Shown here piece by piece: positions 7,465-16,604 of a stretch of 27,004 bases of DNA. A program made the translations under genes and the position numbers. The number at the start of each line of letters is the position of its first letter. Positions within the stretch are counted from its first letter, which is position 1. The notes under the pieces were generated by a model. That model saw only the letters and a list, made by a program, of their open reading frames with translations. It ran no database searches and had not been told where the DNA came from. The stretch is from a virus, in the IMG/VR virus record IMGVR_UViG_3300030687_000048, positions 1 to 27,004 of that record; one strand, given 5' to 3'.

Positions 7465-7937
7465 TTGTTCTTCCCCTTCACTACTGCGTTGATCTGTTGA
7501 CGATCCTTTTCGGTCGCACCTTTGGTGACTTCCGTGACTGCGGTCTGTGCAGCAGAGGCAGCCTTCTTCATGGTCTCCAACTCGGCTTCGCGAACATGAA
7601 CCTGTTGCTTCTGGGTCAGCTGAACATTACCCACTATGTCTTTGAGTTGATGGATAAGTTCAGTCTGTTCCTCTATGCGACCAGTCTGCTCCGTCGTCAT
7701 ATCCTTGGCTTCCACCAGACGTGCGTCGCACTCCGCTGCCATGCGTTGTCTCTGTTCCGCCAGTTGGGCATACAGAGTAGCGCGTTCATTCCTGTCCCCG
7801 ATATTTTTCAGAGAGTATCCGAGAGCAAACATGCCAACGGTAAGGATTATTCCTATAGCATTTCTACGGAGTAACTCAGTTATGACTTCAGCGAGGACTG
7901 TAATTCGGGTACGTAGATTCGGTTTCTTTTCCTGCAT
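7461..7937 (-). CDS. Rz-like inner-membrane spanin (i-spanin)
   Basis: The product has 158 residues. A basic N-terminus (LRTR, RR) is followed by one membrane segment at about residues 27-43 (AIGIILTVGMFALGYSL). A long charged helical region (about 48-115, with many Glu, Gln, Arg and heptad-like spacing) follows, then an Ala/Thr/Lys-rich tail. This is the N-in, C-out layout of Rz-type i-spanins. The ribosome site GAGGAG lies six bases before the ATG at 7937. The gene overlaps the upstream 249-codon gene by 50 bases and its stop overlaps the start of the lipoprotein gene. Together with that lipoprotein it would form the spanin complex. A structural membrane protein is the alternative, but the adjacent lipobox protein makes spanin the best reading. 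Confidence 0.75.
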   Translation of the reverse strand: MQEKKPNLRTRITVLAEVITELLRRNAIGIILTVGMFALGYSLKNIGDRNERATLYAQLAEQRQRMAAECDARLVEAKDMTTEQTGRIEEQTELIHQLKDIVGNVQLTQKQQVHVREAELETMKKAASAAQTAVTEVTKGATEKDRQQINAVVKGKNK

Positions 7938-8637
7938 CTGATTCTCCTCGATTCAACTTCAATTCTTGTGGTGCTTCCAACAGGGATGGTAGCTCGTAGT
8001 TTTTCTTTACCAAGAGAGCCGTAAGCTTTGCCTCACCTTCCTTCGAGCCCGCCAACATCTTTACACCAACGAATTTATCAATTGCCGGCAGGATTTCATC
8101 TTCAAAGGCTGGGTGCATACGCATTGTCCCCCAATGATCGTGTGGGATATTGCTTGTTGATAGCAAGTGATTCTGTGCCGTATGAATCAACTGCAACTTC
8201 CACTCTTCGAACTGTGCAGCCTCGTGTGCTTGAGAATCCGATAGATGGGCATACTTTCGAAATGGTTGCAACTTGTCCTGACATTGACGAATGAACGCTA
8301 GTTCGGCGACAGCTGCGTCATAATTCTTCTGCGTTGTCCCTGCCAATGCGCGTAGCTCTTCGATATCCGCCAGAGCATCCATGTAATCGGGATCCTCCTT
8401 GTTAGCTTCTGCGATCTCACCTGTTTGAGGATCAATGAAGGAGGCCATGAGATGCTCAGCCCGTTTGATCTTAGCCTGATCTCTCAAACTGTAGGCCTTG
8501 AATGACTTAAGTGCATTCGAACGATCCTCTGCAAGATCACACAAGATCGAGTAGGCGGCATCCGCGGTCTGGCACGCGCCCGCAATGAAATAAGCAATCT
8601 GAAAATCATGGTTGAGTCGGTTGGTTTTGTAATGCAT
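7888..8637 (-). CDS. Conserved-looking helical protein of unknown function
   Basis: The product has 249 residues, mostly charged and amphipathic helix, with no membrane segment, signal peptide or recognised catalytic motif. An internal stretch reads SFIDPQTGEIAEANKEDPDY. The C-terminal tail is polar (TESTYPNYSPR). AGAGAG lies six bases before the ATG at 8637. The last 50 bases overlap the spanin gene, whose ribosome site lies inside this frame, so the two are translationally linked. Position between the propeller gene and the spanin pair is the only functional clue. I do not recognise the family; a lysis accessory or structural protein would be a guess. Confidence 0.6.
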   Translation of the reverse strand: MHYKTNRLNHDFQIAYFIAGACQTADAAYSILCDLAEDRSNALKSFKAYSLRDQAKIKRAEHLMASFIDPQTGEIAEANKEDPDYMDALADIEELRALAGTTQKNYDAAVAELAFIRQCQDKLQPFRKYAHLSDSQAHEAAQFEEWKLQLIHTAQNHLLSTSNIPHDHWGTMRMHPAFEDEILPAIDKFVGVKMLAGSKEGEAKLTALLVKKNYELPSLLEAPQELKLNRGESDAGKETESTYPNYSPR

Positions 8638-8670
8638 GATATCTCTCTTATTGGTTAATGTTAAATTAAA

Positions 8671-9576
8671 TCAGGTCCACCCAGGATTCGAAGATGTACC
8701 AGCGAGCCAGTAATTAGCTGTGGTCAAACTAGTGCCGGCGGCGACCGCGTTGTTACTGAAAGTGTAGACATCCGTTACAGAACTTCGTGTCGGTGTATTA
8801 TTGGTGGCTCCACCAGTGAACACTCCGATCACTGGATTACTACCTGATGCCAACTGTTCTCGAGCTACGGTAAGACTTGTCCCAGATACTGAAGTATTGC
8901 CCGAGTACGTATAGACTGAACTTGATGATATCGGTCCCATGCCTCCGGCGAATACTGCTTTCGCCGAAGTACCACACGCCGCTGGGTATTCTGCAGCTGT
9001 AGTTAGATTTGTGCCCGAGACATCTGAGTTGGTAGAGTACGTATAGATGTCTGTGACGTTGGTTATAGATCCCGTAAAGCCAGCACCGAAAAGTCCTATG
9101 GTAGTATTTCCTGCTGCAGCAAGAGCGTAGCGTGCGGTTTGTAAACTTCCTCCGGATGCGACAGTATTACCAGAGTATGTATAGACAACGGATGCAGTTG
9201 AAAATCCTGGAGTACCACCTGCGAATACAGCCACGCTAGTATTTCCAGCTGCGCCACTAGCGTAGTTGGCATTACTTAGTTGGGTTCCAGCCGATACTGT
9301 GTTAGTGCCATAAACGTAAAGATCGGTATATTGGATCTGCCCACCGTTGTATCCGTTGCCAATTATACCTTGGGTAGCGTTTCCTGTTGCATTGACTGCA
9401 TAACGCGCTTGACCAAGGTTTGTTCCTGAAGCCAACGTGTTGTTAGGGTAAGAATATTGAACCGTGGTGGCGATTACTGCTGCCGAGGTGTTGCCTCCGG
9501 CAAATAACGCGTACCCGGTGTTCGAAGGTGGCGGTGCACTATGGGATGCTGCGGCAAGGAGAAGAAATAAACTCAT
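8671..9576 (-). CDS. Six-repeat kelch-like beta-propeller protein, copy A
   Basis: The product has 301 residues. Six tandem repeats of about 45-48 residues fill it from residue 21 to the end. Each has a hydrophobic strand ending in GG (ALFAGG, AVFAGG, VFTGG), then VYTYSGNTVASGTSL-type and LTTARYALAAAGN-type segments. Length, Gly-Gly placement and repeat number fit a six-blade propeller of the kelch type. The N-terminus (MSLFLLLAAASHSAPPP) is hydrophobic but lacks basic residues, so a signal peptide is doubtful. A paralogue of nearly equal size lies at 21870-22796, and both end in SSNPG. The gene lies directly downstream of the giant fibre gene but beyond a terminator hairpin. No ribosome site is visible before the ATG at 9576. 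A receptor-binding or fibre-assembly role is inferred from context. Confidence 0.68.
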   Translation of the reverse strand: MSLFLLLAAASHSAPPPSNTGYALFAGGNTSAAVIATTVQYSYPNNTLASGTNLGQARYAVNATGNATQGIIGNGYNGGQIQYTDLYVYGTNTVSAGTQLSNANYASGAAGNTSVAVFAGGTPGFSTASVVYTYSGNTVASGGSLQTARYALAAAGNTTIGLFGAGFTGSITNVTDIYTYSTNSDVSGTNLTTAAEYPAACGTSAKAVFAGGMGPISSSSVYTYSGNTSVSGTSLTVAREQLASGSNPVIGVFTGGATNNTPTRSSVTDVYTFSNNAVAAGTSLTTANYWLAGTSSNPGWT

Positions 9577-9592
9577 AGTTAAGTACCCGAAA

Positions 9593-9617
9593 AGAGGTCA
9601 CCCTTCGGGTGACCTCT
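9593..9617 (-). terminator. Strong rho-independent terminator after the giant fibre gene
   Basis: An 11-bp perfect stem (9593-9603 with 9607-9617) has a three-base loop. On the minus strand it is followed by TTTCGGG. It begins six bases after the giant-fibre stop and ends 17 bases before the start of propeller copy A. It should end most of the lysis/fibre transcript and limit read-through into the propeller and spanin genes. Confidence 0.82.
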
Positions 9618-9622
9618 ACTGA

Positions 9623-12600
9623 TTAGGTGGCCATCGCTAGGCCGAGTGTGAATATCATGTAAACGGCGCTGATTGCATCGTATTTGACGCCAATCATGTC
9701 AATACCCGAAGCTGATAACGTGGGCGCAGTTCCACCCGAGTACAATGAACCTGTGGGCCATGTAATATTTGTCCCACCATTTGTTATACGAAGATATACT
9801 ACCTGCCCAGTACTCGTCCCCAAAGTATTCGTGAATGCAATCGTAGTAGCCGCGGACACGGTGAATGCAAATTCTGAGTACAACCCTAAATCGAGTGTTA
9901 ACGTTCCAGAAGTCGAACCGATATTGTCTATCGCATAACTTTGTGAAGTAGTTTGCAATCTGCGGGTCAACGCTGCGGGTTGAACTGCAATGACACCAAC
10001 AGTATTGGATATGACAGAAGTCGCAACTGTTTCCGTAGCCAACACTACAGACTGCGGAAGCACCAAGCCTGCGCCACTTCCGTTCGTCAAAGTAACTGTG
10101 AAAGCGTTAGTACTAGTATTCGTCGTCGTGTTATAAACCGTCCAGGACCCGACTGTAGGAACTGTAACTACCACACTCGCCGTCAAGGTACCTGTGAAAA
10201 TTATAACTGGTACCGAATACTGGGTAGCTGTGAGTGTAACATTTGATCCCGTCAAAGCTACCGAAGAAGAGCCCTGATCCGCATTGTAGACAAAAGCTGT
10301 TGTCGCCAACTGAGTTGTATCTGTACCTGTTGATGCCGTAGGCGCTGTTGGAGTTCCCGTAAATGCAGGCGACGCCAGAGGTGCATAAGTTCCCGTAGTT
10401 GCAGCTTGAACAAAAGCAGTGGTTGCAAGCTGGGTCGTGTTCGTACCCGTAGTTGCCGTAGGAGCCGTAGGAACACCGGTCAACGCCGGATTAGCTAAGG
10501 GCGCGAATGAGGTCGCAACGAATGCCGTTGTTGCCACTTGAGTTGTGCTCGTTCCAGCCGTTGCCGTAGGTGCTGCTGGTACTCCGGTGAATGTCGGAGA
10601 AGCCAGTGTTGCGATCCCGGTTACTGCGCCTGTGCTTCCATTCACTGAAGAAACACCAGTGATGATAGGATTCACAGGAAGCACACCAGCAGATCCATCC
10701 GAGATATAAGGCGATGTTGCGGTTCCCGACTGCGGCACCACGGCGGTCGCACCCGTACCATTCGACAACGTGACCGAGAACGCTCCACTTGTTGCGTTGT
10801 AGAAGATCCACTGACCCGAAGTCGGCACCGTTACGGTGACGTTTGCGGTCAGAGTGCCTGTGAAGATAATAACCGGTACCGAATATTGGGCCGCGGACAG
10901 CGTAACGTTTGCTGCGGCCAATGCAACCGTTGCAGATCCTTGTGTCGCCCTGTACACATAAGAGTCTGTCGCAATCTGCACCGAGTTGTCACCCGCTGCA
11001 GCAGTTGGAGCTTGTGGTGTCCCCGTAAATACAGGTGAAGCCACAAGAGCACCGCCGGCGCCGCTAATGTCTGTGTTCGTCAGCGTCACCGTTCCCGAAC
11101 GTGTGTTGAACGTATTGACAACAGTTGAGCCACCGCCTGCTATGGTAACCATACCTGCTGTCGAATTCGCCACCACCGGCAACGTGTTTTCCGTTGCTTG
11201 CGGGATCACAAGATTCTGCCCAGCGCCATTACCCAATGTTACAGTGAATGCTCCGGTGCAAAGGTTAAGAACTTCCCATGCACCAGAGCCTGGCATCGTA
11301 ATAATGATGTTAGCTGTTAAAGTTCCTGTAAATTCCAAAATCTCCGCACTGTACTGGGCTGCCGTCAATACTAGTGTGGTTGCTCCGCCAGTTAAACTGA
11401 TTACCGCTGTGCCTTGAGTCGCCGCATAGACGTACGCCGTGGTTGCTACGTCTGTGTTATTGACACCTATTGTCGGCGTCGGAGCAACCACGGTTCCCGT
11501 GAACGTCGGACTAGCCGCCGGTGCTCCACCCACTCCTGTTACGTCTGCCAACGTCAGTACCACAGAGCCCGTCCTACCGAATACCGAAACAACGTTTGCC
11601 GATAGTACACCAGTTCCGGAAATCGTGACGCCCGTACCTTGCGAAACGATACCTGCCGTTGAACCTGTTGCTGCGGAAACTGCAATGTCGCCCGAAGAGT
11701 TAACCGTTAGCCCGGAACCATTCGGAACAATCACACCACCGAGCGTTGTTGACGTGGCTGGCGTTAAGGTGAACGCAGAGATGTTTGAGTTGACGATACC
11801 CAGAGTGCCCAGAGATATGACGCTCGAGCTTTCGTTATCGAGAGCCACATAAGTAGCACCACTTCCGTTACTCAACGTTACATTAAACGTCCCGCCGGAT
11901 GACGTAGTGTTATTGTAGAACGACCAGATACCACTCGTCGGCAACGTCAAAGTCAGATTGGCAGTAAGACTTCCCGTCAACTCAATAACAGTTGTACCAT
12001 ATTGCGATGCTGGAACGGTATAAGGTGAAGTCAACCCACTGACGTTAATCGTAGTCGTATTTAACATCGCGTTGCTAACGAACGCCGTCGAAGCTGCAGC
12101 CGTGGAGCTCGTACCTTCCGCAGCTGTCGGAACCGTAATCGAACCACCAGTGAAACTATTTGCTGCCGTCCACGTATTAGCCGAAGCAACAAGGGCACCA
12201 CCCGCCCCAGTTATATCCCCACTCACCAGAGTAACCGCACCCGAGCGAGTATTGAACGAAGTAACAACACCCGTTCCCAAACCTAACACATCTTGAACGT
12301 AAGCAGTCGTCGCTATGTTTGTTGAGTTATCCGTAGGCGATTGCGTAACTGCGGTGCCCGTCGAAGGAATAACACCCAACGTAAGATTACTCAACACCTG
12401 AATCGAAGTGCCCTGAGCCAGCACGTAGGTAGCGGTACCTCCATTGCCCAACGTCAGAGTAAATGAAGTTGAACCTGTAGTGGAGTTGTGGAATGTCCAT
12501 TGCCCTGTGATAGGAATCGTTACCGCGATACTAGCAGTTAACGCCCCTGTGAAATAAATAACAGGGAAACTTAGTTCTGCGGTCGTCAAATTCAATGAGC

Positions 12601-15600
12601 TAGATCCACCAGCAAGACTAACGGTCGTCGATCCAGTCAGCGTCGTTCCCACGACGAATGCAGTTGTCGCCAACTGAGTGGTTGAAGTTCCATTGGCCGC
12701 TGTCGGAGCTGTTGGAGTTCCCGTAAATGCAGGCGACGCCAACAGCGCACCACCAACTCCCGTAACGTCTGAAGCTTGCAGTGTTACAACGCCGACCCGC
12801 GTGTTGAATGAGTTGACGACATTCGATCCACTACCTAGCAATGTATGGACGAACGAAGTAGTAGCCAGGTTGTTCGAGTTATCCAAAGACGCTGTGGTAA
12901 TACCCGAGGTGATGGCAGGTAAAACTCCAAGGTTTGTATCGCTAAACAGGTGGACCGAGGATCCTTCTTGAAGGACAAATGTTGCTCCCGAAGTCACGCC
13001 GTTCGACAATGTAAGAGTAAAGCTTCCTGCATTAGTCGTTTCGTTGTAGAAGATCCATTGACCCGGGAACGGCAGGGTAACGATAACATTTGCCGTCAGG
13101 TTACCAACGAAAATCACCGTATTGTAGTTAGCGTTCGTGCCCAGAGAGATATTCGAGGAACTAACGGTGACGCTTATAGAAGCCGCCAGCGTATTTTGTA
13201 CAAATCCCGTCGTTGCCAACTGCGTCGTATCGGTGCCCACCGAAGCTGTAGGAGCAGTTGGAGTTCCCGTGAATGCTGGAGAGGCTAGAGGAGCGGCGCC
13301 AGATATATCCGTTACCGACAATGTGACTGCACCCGTTCTCCCCGCTACAGTTGTGACATTGGCCGAAAGTAAACCACTCGTTTGAACAGTTAATCCCGAA
13401 CCAATGATTACCCCACCAAGAGTTGTCGTCGTTGCGGGTTGAACACCACCAGACGCAACCGCTGTAGTAACGAATGCTGTCGTCGCTATCTGAGTTGTAT
13501 TCGTTCCCGGTGACGCCGTTGGTGCAACAGGAACACCAGTGAATGACGGAGAGGCAAGAGGAGCTCCACCAGCGCCCGTGACGTCTGCAAGTGTTAAAGT
13601 GACCACGCCTATCCGGGTGTTGAACGAGGTGACTGCTCCGCTGGACAGCGAGGCTTGAACAAAAGCTGTTGTCGCTATCTTTGTGGTGTTGTCACCCGTC
13701 GACGGTGTAGTCGAGGTCGGTACTCCCGTGAATGCAGGAGAATTCAGAAGTGCACCACCAGCTCCAGTAATATCCGTGCTGTTGAGCGTGACTGCCCCAT
13801 TCCGACCGTTAAAGGTCGTAACTCCCGCATTCGTCGTAATCGCAGCTTGAACAAATGCGGTTGTTGCCAACTGAGTTGTATTCGTCCCAGCAGTAGCTGT
13901 TGGTGCTGTCGGCGTCCCAGTTAGTGCAGGAGAATTCAGAGGCGCATAACTCACCAGGTTATTCTGAACGTACGCCGTGGTGGCCAGGCTCGTATTATTT
14001 GTACTAGTCGAAGGCGTCGGGGCGGTGGGTGTTCCCGTAAATGCAGGACTAGCCAGCAAAGCTCCACCGACTCCTGTGACATCGGCAGCCTGAAATACGA
14101 CTGCGCCGGTGCGAGTATTGAAGGAAGTAACACCCGTAGCCAACGTTGCTATAACTTCCTGAACGTATGCAGTCGAGGCTGCATTGTTCGAATCGTCCGA
14201 AGTTGCTACGGTCGGTACAGTAATTGTTCCACCGGTGAAACTATTTGTTCCCGTGTAGTTGTTATTCCCGGAAAGCGTATTGTTGTTCCCCGCTATAACC
14301 GCACCAAGATTTACTATGTCAGAGAGTTGCAGGGTGACAGCCCCGATACGACCATTGAACGAAGTGATAACCTGAGTTGGATCAACACTTAGAGTTCCAC
14401 CGACAGTTATCGCCAAACCGGATCCAGGCTTGACTGCACCATTTGCCGAAGTAGTTGCGGCGGGCAGGTCTCCTCCGACCAATGAACGGAACGTCGGCTG
14501 ATTTGCAGAGCCCGTTGTCGGCCCAGCCCAAATCAGATTTGCATTCTGACTGTTCAGCGTCGCAGTCAGAGTCCCTGTTGTCGTCACCGGAGAACCAGAC
14601 ACCGTGAAAATCGGAGGCATCGCCAACCCGACTTCCGTAACCGTACCACCCGTTGCACCAGAAGCTGCGATGGTGATGGTCGAACCTGAAGTCGTAACGG
14701 TGACGCCTGTACCTTCGGCAATCGTTACTGCACCTGCTGTTGTGTTTATCGAAGTTACGACATCCGTGTCATTGATAGAAAGGTTGCCCGAACCATCAAC
14801 GACCAATCCACCGGAAGGTGGAACAATTACCCCACCAAGAGTTGTCGTCGTTGCTATGACCAAAGGCGTTGTTGAGATTACGCCATCATCCGTGATAGCT
14901 ATTCCGGATCCAGCAATTACGCCACCCAAGGTCGAATCAGTAGCAGGAGGCAGGTCATAATCGAGTTGCCCATTACCTTGAACCGACAGCGTAGGACCAA
15001 CGATGATACCGCCCAACGAACTAGTCGTTGCCGCCGCCAAGGTATAAGGTACTACTGCGAGCGTGCCATCTGATTGAACAGTCAACCCCGAACCAACGAT
15101 TACCCCACCAAGAGTTGTCGTCGTTGCGGGATTGAGTTGCAGCGCATTAGCACTAAGTGTTCCATCTCCAGCAATCGTCAGGTTCGATCCGACCTTTATA
15201 CCACCCAATGTCTGCGAACTTGCAATCGGTAAGACGTAGGGCGTCGGCGTATTAATCAGGTCGTCATAGTTGCCTGTCGTCGCTACGGTTGCCAAGCCAG
15301 TGATATCTGAAGCCGTGATAACGACTGCCCCTGTCTGACCATTCACCGAAGTAACAGGAGGAGTTATGGATGCTGCAGCAATCGTGATCGTATCAAGACC
15401 GACGTCTTGCGTTATCGTGATGTTAGCGCCTGCAGATATCGACTTCAGGAGGGCGATGGTTGTCCCACCCGAACCATCATAGTTCACCAGAGAAGTTCCG
15501 GAGCCCGTCGATTGAACTGCGGTTAAATTCCCGCCACCGCCCGTATTATTCGTGGCATTGATCGTTACGCTGTTACCGTCTGTCGCGAAGTTAACATTCG

Positions 15601-16570
15601 CACCAGCAACAAGTTCTTTGATTTGCGCAACCTGTGTGACTGAGCCATCGTTAGCAACGAGAGTAGTACCTCCAGCCTCTGGTGAAGATTGAACAGCTTG
15701 CACGTAGCTCGGAATAGATAGCGCTATATCCGTGCCATTGTCCGTCAACGTGATATCACCGGTGCTAACCAGATTCTTTATCAGGATATTGCCGGTTGTC
15801 GCTCCGCTATCGCTTACCAAGGACAGCGAGGTGGAAGAAGTAGTCTCTGCCGGGAGAGCTTGAACAACAACGGCTCCCGTTGACCCACCAGTTTGTCCAT
15901 TCACGCTGTGGATGATATCGAGAGCCGAAGGACTTTCTGCTACCCATTGACTAATCGAGTTCGAGAAGCGCAGGAGATAACCATCAATCGCCGGACCTTC
16001 CGAAATGCTAACGTCCGGAAGATTGCGAAGGTATACATTTACGTTGTGGTTCGAATCAACACCAACGCCGTTCACCGTCCAAACAGCCGAAGCCAGTTCA
16101 GGTGCAAGATCCGGAATATCAGTAATCTGCAACTCGACATTGCCAGAAGCATCTGGATCAACGCCATTGACCGAATAGACTCCTGCTGCGACATCAAACG
16201 ATTGAATGACACCGTAGAAGCCATTCAGAACTGCATCAACTACTGTACCATTGATTGGTAAACCATTGACGAATACCGAGGTCGTTGTCTGAGATCCACC
16301 GTAATCCACATCCTCGGTTGAGTTGTAGATGACGGTGATACCCGCGCCATTTATTATAGCTTGCGTGATAGGTTCATATGGGATGGCAAGTTTCCACCCG
16401 CCGTTAGAACCGACATAGAGACCGGGCACATACGAACCCAAGCTCGATTGCAGAACAACAACTTCATTTTGCGGGTTAGCGTCGAGAGAGGTAACCCAAG
16501 GAACAACGTAAGGCTCTGACTGAGCACCATTGACCAACGTTACTTGATAATAAAAGATCGGGTCCGCCAT
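9623..16570 (-). CDS. Giant modular tail fibre protein (2315 residues)
   Basis: The product has 2315 residues. Residues 1 to about 100 are a non-repeated N-terminal domain, probably the attachment to the tail. The next about 630 residues carry VNGQTGAVVI and ATTTTLGGVIVGSGLTVQ-type shaft repeats. From about 730 come many copies of FNTRTGAVTLT, LASPAFTGTPTAPT and TTQLATTAFVQ, as in phage_fiber_2-type shafts. Between residues about 1127 and 2190 six copies of a roughly 90-residue beta module occur, each with FTGTLTANVTVTVP and GQWIFYN-like cores. The last about 125 residues (from TRRLQTTSQSYAI on) are unique and likely the host-contact tip. The ribosome site before the ATG at 16570 is weak. Upstream, 34 bases away, is the endolysin gene, so fibre and lysis genes appear co-transcribed. 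The gene is intact with no frameshift. Confidence 0.88.
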   Translation of the reverse strand: MADPIFYYQVTLVNGAQSEPYVVPWVTSLDANPQNEVVVLQSSLGSYVPGLYVGSNGGWKLAIPYEPITQAIINGAGITVIYNSTEDVDYGGSQTTTSVFVNGLPINGTVVDAVLNGFYGVIQSFDVAAGVYSVNGVDPDASGNVELQITDIPDLAPELASAVWTVNGVGVDSNHNVNVYLRNLPDVSISEGPAIDGYLLRFSNSISQWVAESPSALDIIHSVNGQTGGSTGAVVVQALPAETTSSTSLSLVSDSGATTGNILIKNLVSTGDITLTDNGTDIALSIPSYVQAVQSSPEAGGTTLVANDGSVTQVAQIKELVAGANVNFATDGNSVTINATNNTGGGGNLTAVQSTGSGTSLVNYDGSGGTTIALLKSISAGANITITQDVGLDTITIAAASITPPVTSVNGQTGAVVITASDITGLATVATTGNYDDLINTPTPYVLPIASSQTLGGIKVGSNLTIAGDGTLSANALQLNPATTTTLGGVIVGSGLTVQSDGTLAVVPYTLAAATTSSLGGIIVGPTLSVQGNGQLDYDLPPATDSTLGGVIAGSGIAITDDGVISTTPLVIATTTTLGGVIVPPSGGLVVDGSGNLSINDTDVVTSINTTAGAVTIAEGTGVTVTTSGSTITIAASGATGGTVTEVGLAMPPIFTVSGSPVTTTGTLTATLNSQNANLIWAGPTTGSANQPTFRSLVGGDLPAATTSANGAVKPGSGLAITVGGTLSVDPTQVITSFNGRIGAVTLQLSDIVNLGAVIAGNNNTLSGNNNYTGTNSFTGGTITVPTVATSDDSNNAASTAYVQEVIATLATGVTSFNTRTGAVVFQAADVTGVGGALLASPAFTGTPTAPTPSTSTNNTSLATTAYVQNNLVSYAPLNSPALTGTPTAPTATAGTNTTQLATTAFVQAAITTNAGVTTFNGRNGAVTLNSTDITGAGGALLNSPAFTGVPTSTTPSTGDNTTKIATTAFVQASLSSGAVTSFNTRIGVVTLTLADVTGAGGAPLASPSFTGVPVAPTASPGTNTTQIATTAFVTTAVASGGVQPATTTTLGGVIIGSGLTVQTSGLLSANVTTVAGRTGAVTLSVTDISGAAPLASPAFTGTPTAPTASVGTDTTQLATTGFVQNTLAASISVTVSSSNISLGTNANYNTVIFVGNLTANVIVTLPFPGQWIFYNETTNAGSFTLTLSNGVTSGATFVLQEGSSVHLFSDTNLGVLPAITSGITTASLDNSNNLATTSFVHTLLGSGSNVVNSFNTRVGVVTLQASDVTGVGGALLASPAFTGTPTAPTAANGTSTTQLATTAFVVGTTLTGSTTVSLAGGSSSLNLTTAELSFPVIYFTGALTASIAVTIPITGQWTFHNSTTGSTSFTLTLGNGGTATYVLAQGTSIQVLSNLTLGVIPSTGTAVTQSPTDNSTNIATTAYVQDVLGLGTGVVTSFNTRSGAVTLVSGDITGAGGALVASANTWTAANSFTGGSITVPTAAEGTSSTAAASTAFVSNAMLNTTTINVSGLTSPYTVPASQYGTTVIELTGSLTANLTLTLPTSGIWSFYNNTTSSGGTFNVTLSNGSGATYVALDNESSSVISLGTLGIVNSNISAFTLTPATSTTLGGVIVPNGSGLTVNSSGDIAVSAATGSTAGIVSQGTGVTISGTGVLSANVVSVFGRTGSVVLTLADVTGVGGAPAASPTFTGTVVAPTPTIGVNNTDVATTAYVYAATQGTAVISLTGGATTLVLTAAQYSAEILEFTGTLTANIIITMPGSGAWEVLNLCTGAFTVTLGNGAGQNLVIPQATENTLPVVANSTAGMVTIAGGGSTVVNTFNTRSGTVTLTNTDISGAGGALVASPVFTGTPQAPTAAAGDNSVQIATDSYVYRATQGSATVALAAANVTLSAAQYSVPVIIFTGTLTANVTVTVPTSGQWIFYNATSGAFSVTLSNGTGATAVVPQSGTATSPYISDGSAGVLPVNPIITGVSSVNGSTGAVTGIATLASPTFTGVPAAPTATAGTSTTQVATTAFVATSFAPLANPALTGVPTAPTATTGTNTTQLATTAFVQAATTGTYAPLASPAFTGTPTAPTASTGTDTTQLATTAFVYNADQGSSSVALTGSNVTLTATQYSVPVIIFTGTLTASVVVTVPTVGSWTVYNTTTNTSTNAFTVTLTNGSGAGLVLPQSVVLATETVATSVISNTVGVIAVQPAALTRRLQTTSQSYAIDNIGSTSGTLTLDLGLYSEFAFTVSAATTIAFTNTLGTSTGQVVYLRITNGGTNITWPTGSLYSGGTAPTLSASGIDMIGVKYDAISAVYMIFTLGLAMAT
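13407..13435. repeat. 29-bp shaft repeat DNA, copy 1
   Basis: Identical at DNA level to 14826-14854 and 15099-15127. On the minus strand it encodes the TTTLGGVI repeat peptide. Confidence 0.8.
14826..14854. repeat. 29-bp shaft repeat DNA, copy 2
   Basis: Identical to 13407-13435 and 15099-15127 and encoding the same TTTLGGVI peptide. Other copies of this peptide in the gene use different codons. Confidence 0.8.
15099..15127. repeat. 29-bp shaft repeat DNA, copy 3
   Basis: Identical to 13407-13435 and 14826-14854. The first 26 bases also occur at 20747-20772 in a different fibre gene. A 28-base stretch at 15087-15114 recurs at 23481-23508 in a third. Confidence 0.8.
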
Positions 16571-16604
16571 GGCAGGGTCTCTATAATGTTCTTACTGTTG
16601 AAGA

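Noticed and set aside
9514-9576. Signal peptide at the start of propeller copy A
   Set aside because: The first residues are hydrophobic but have no basic residues before them, and the paralogue has a quite different N-terminus; the evidence is too weak to call secretion.
9684-15000. Many plus-strand open frames of 60-140 codons opposite the giant fibre gene
   Set aside because: They arise from the repeated, stop-poor complement of the fibre repeats. They are rich in Val, Pro and Thr or in Arg and Ser, lack ribosome sites and resemble one another only because the repeats do.
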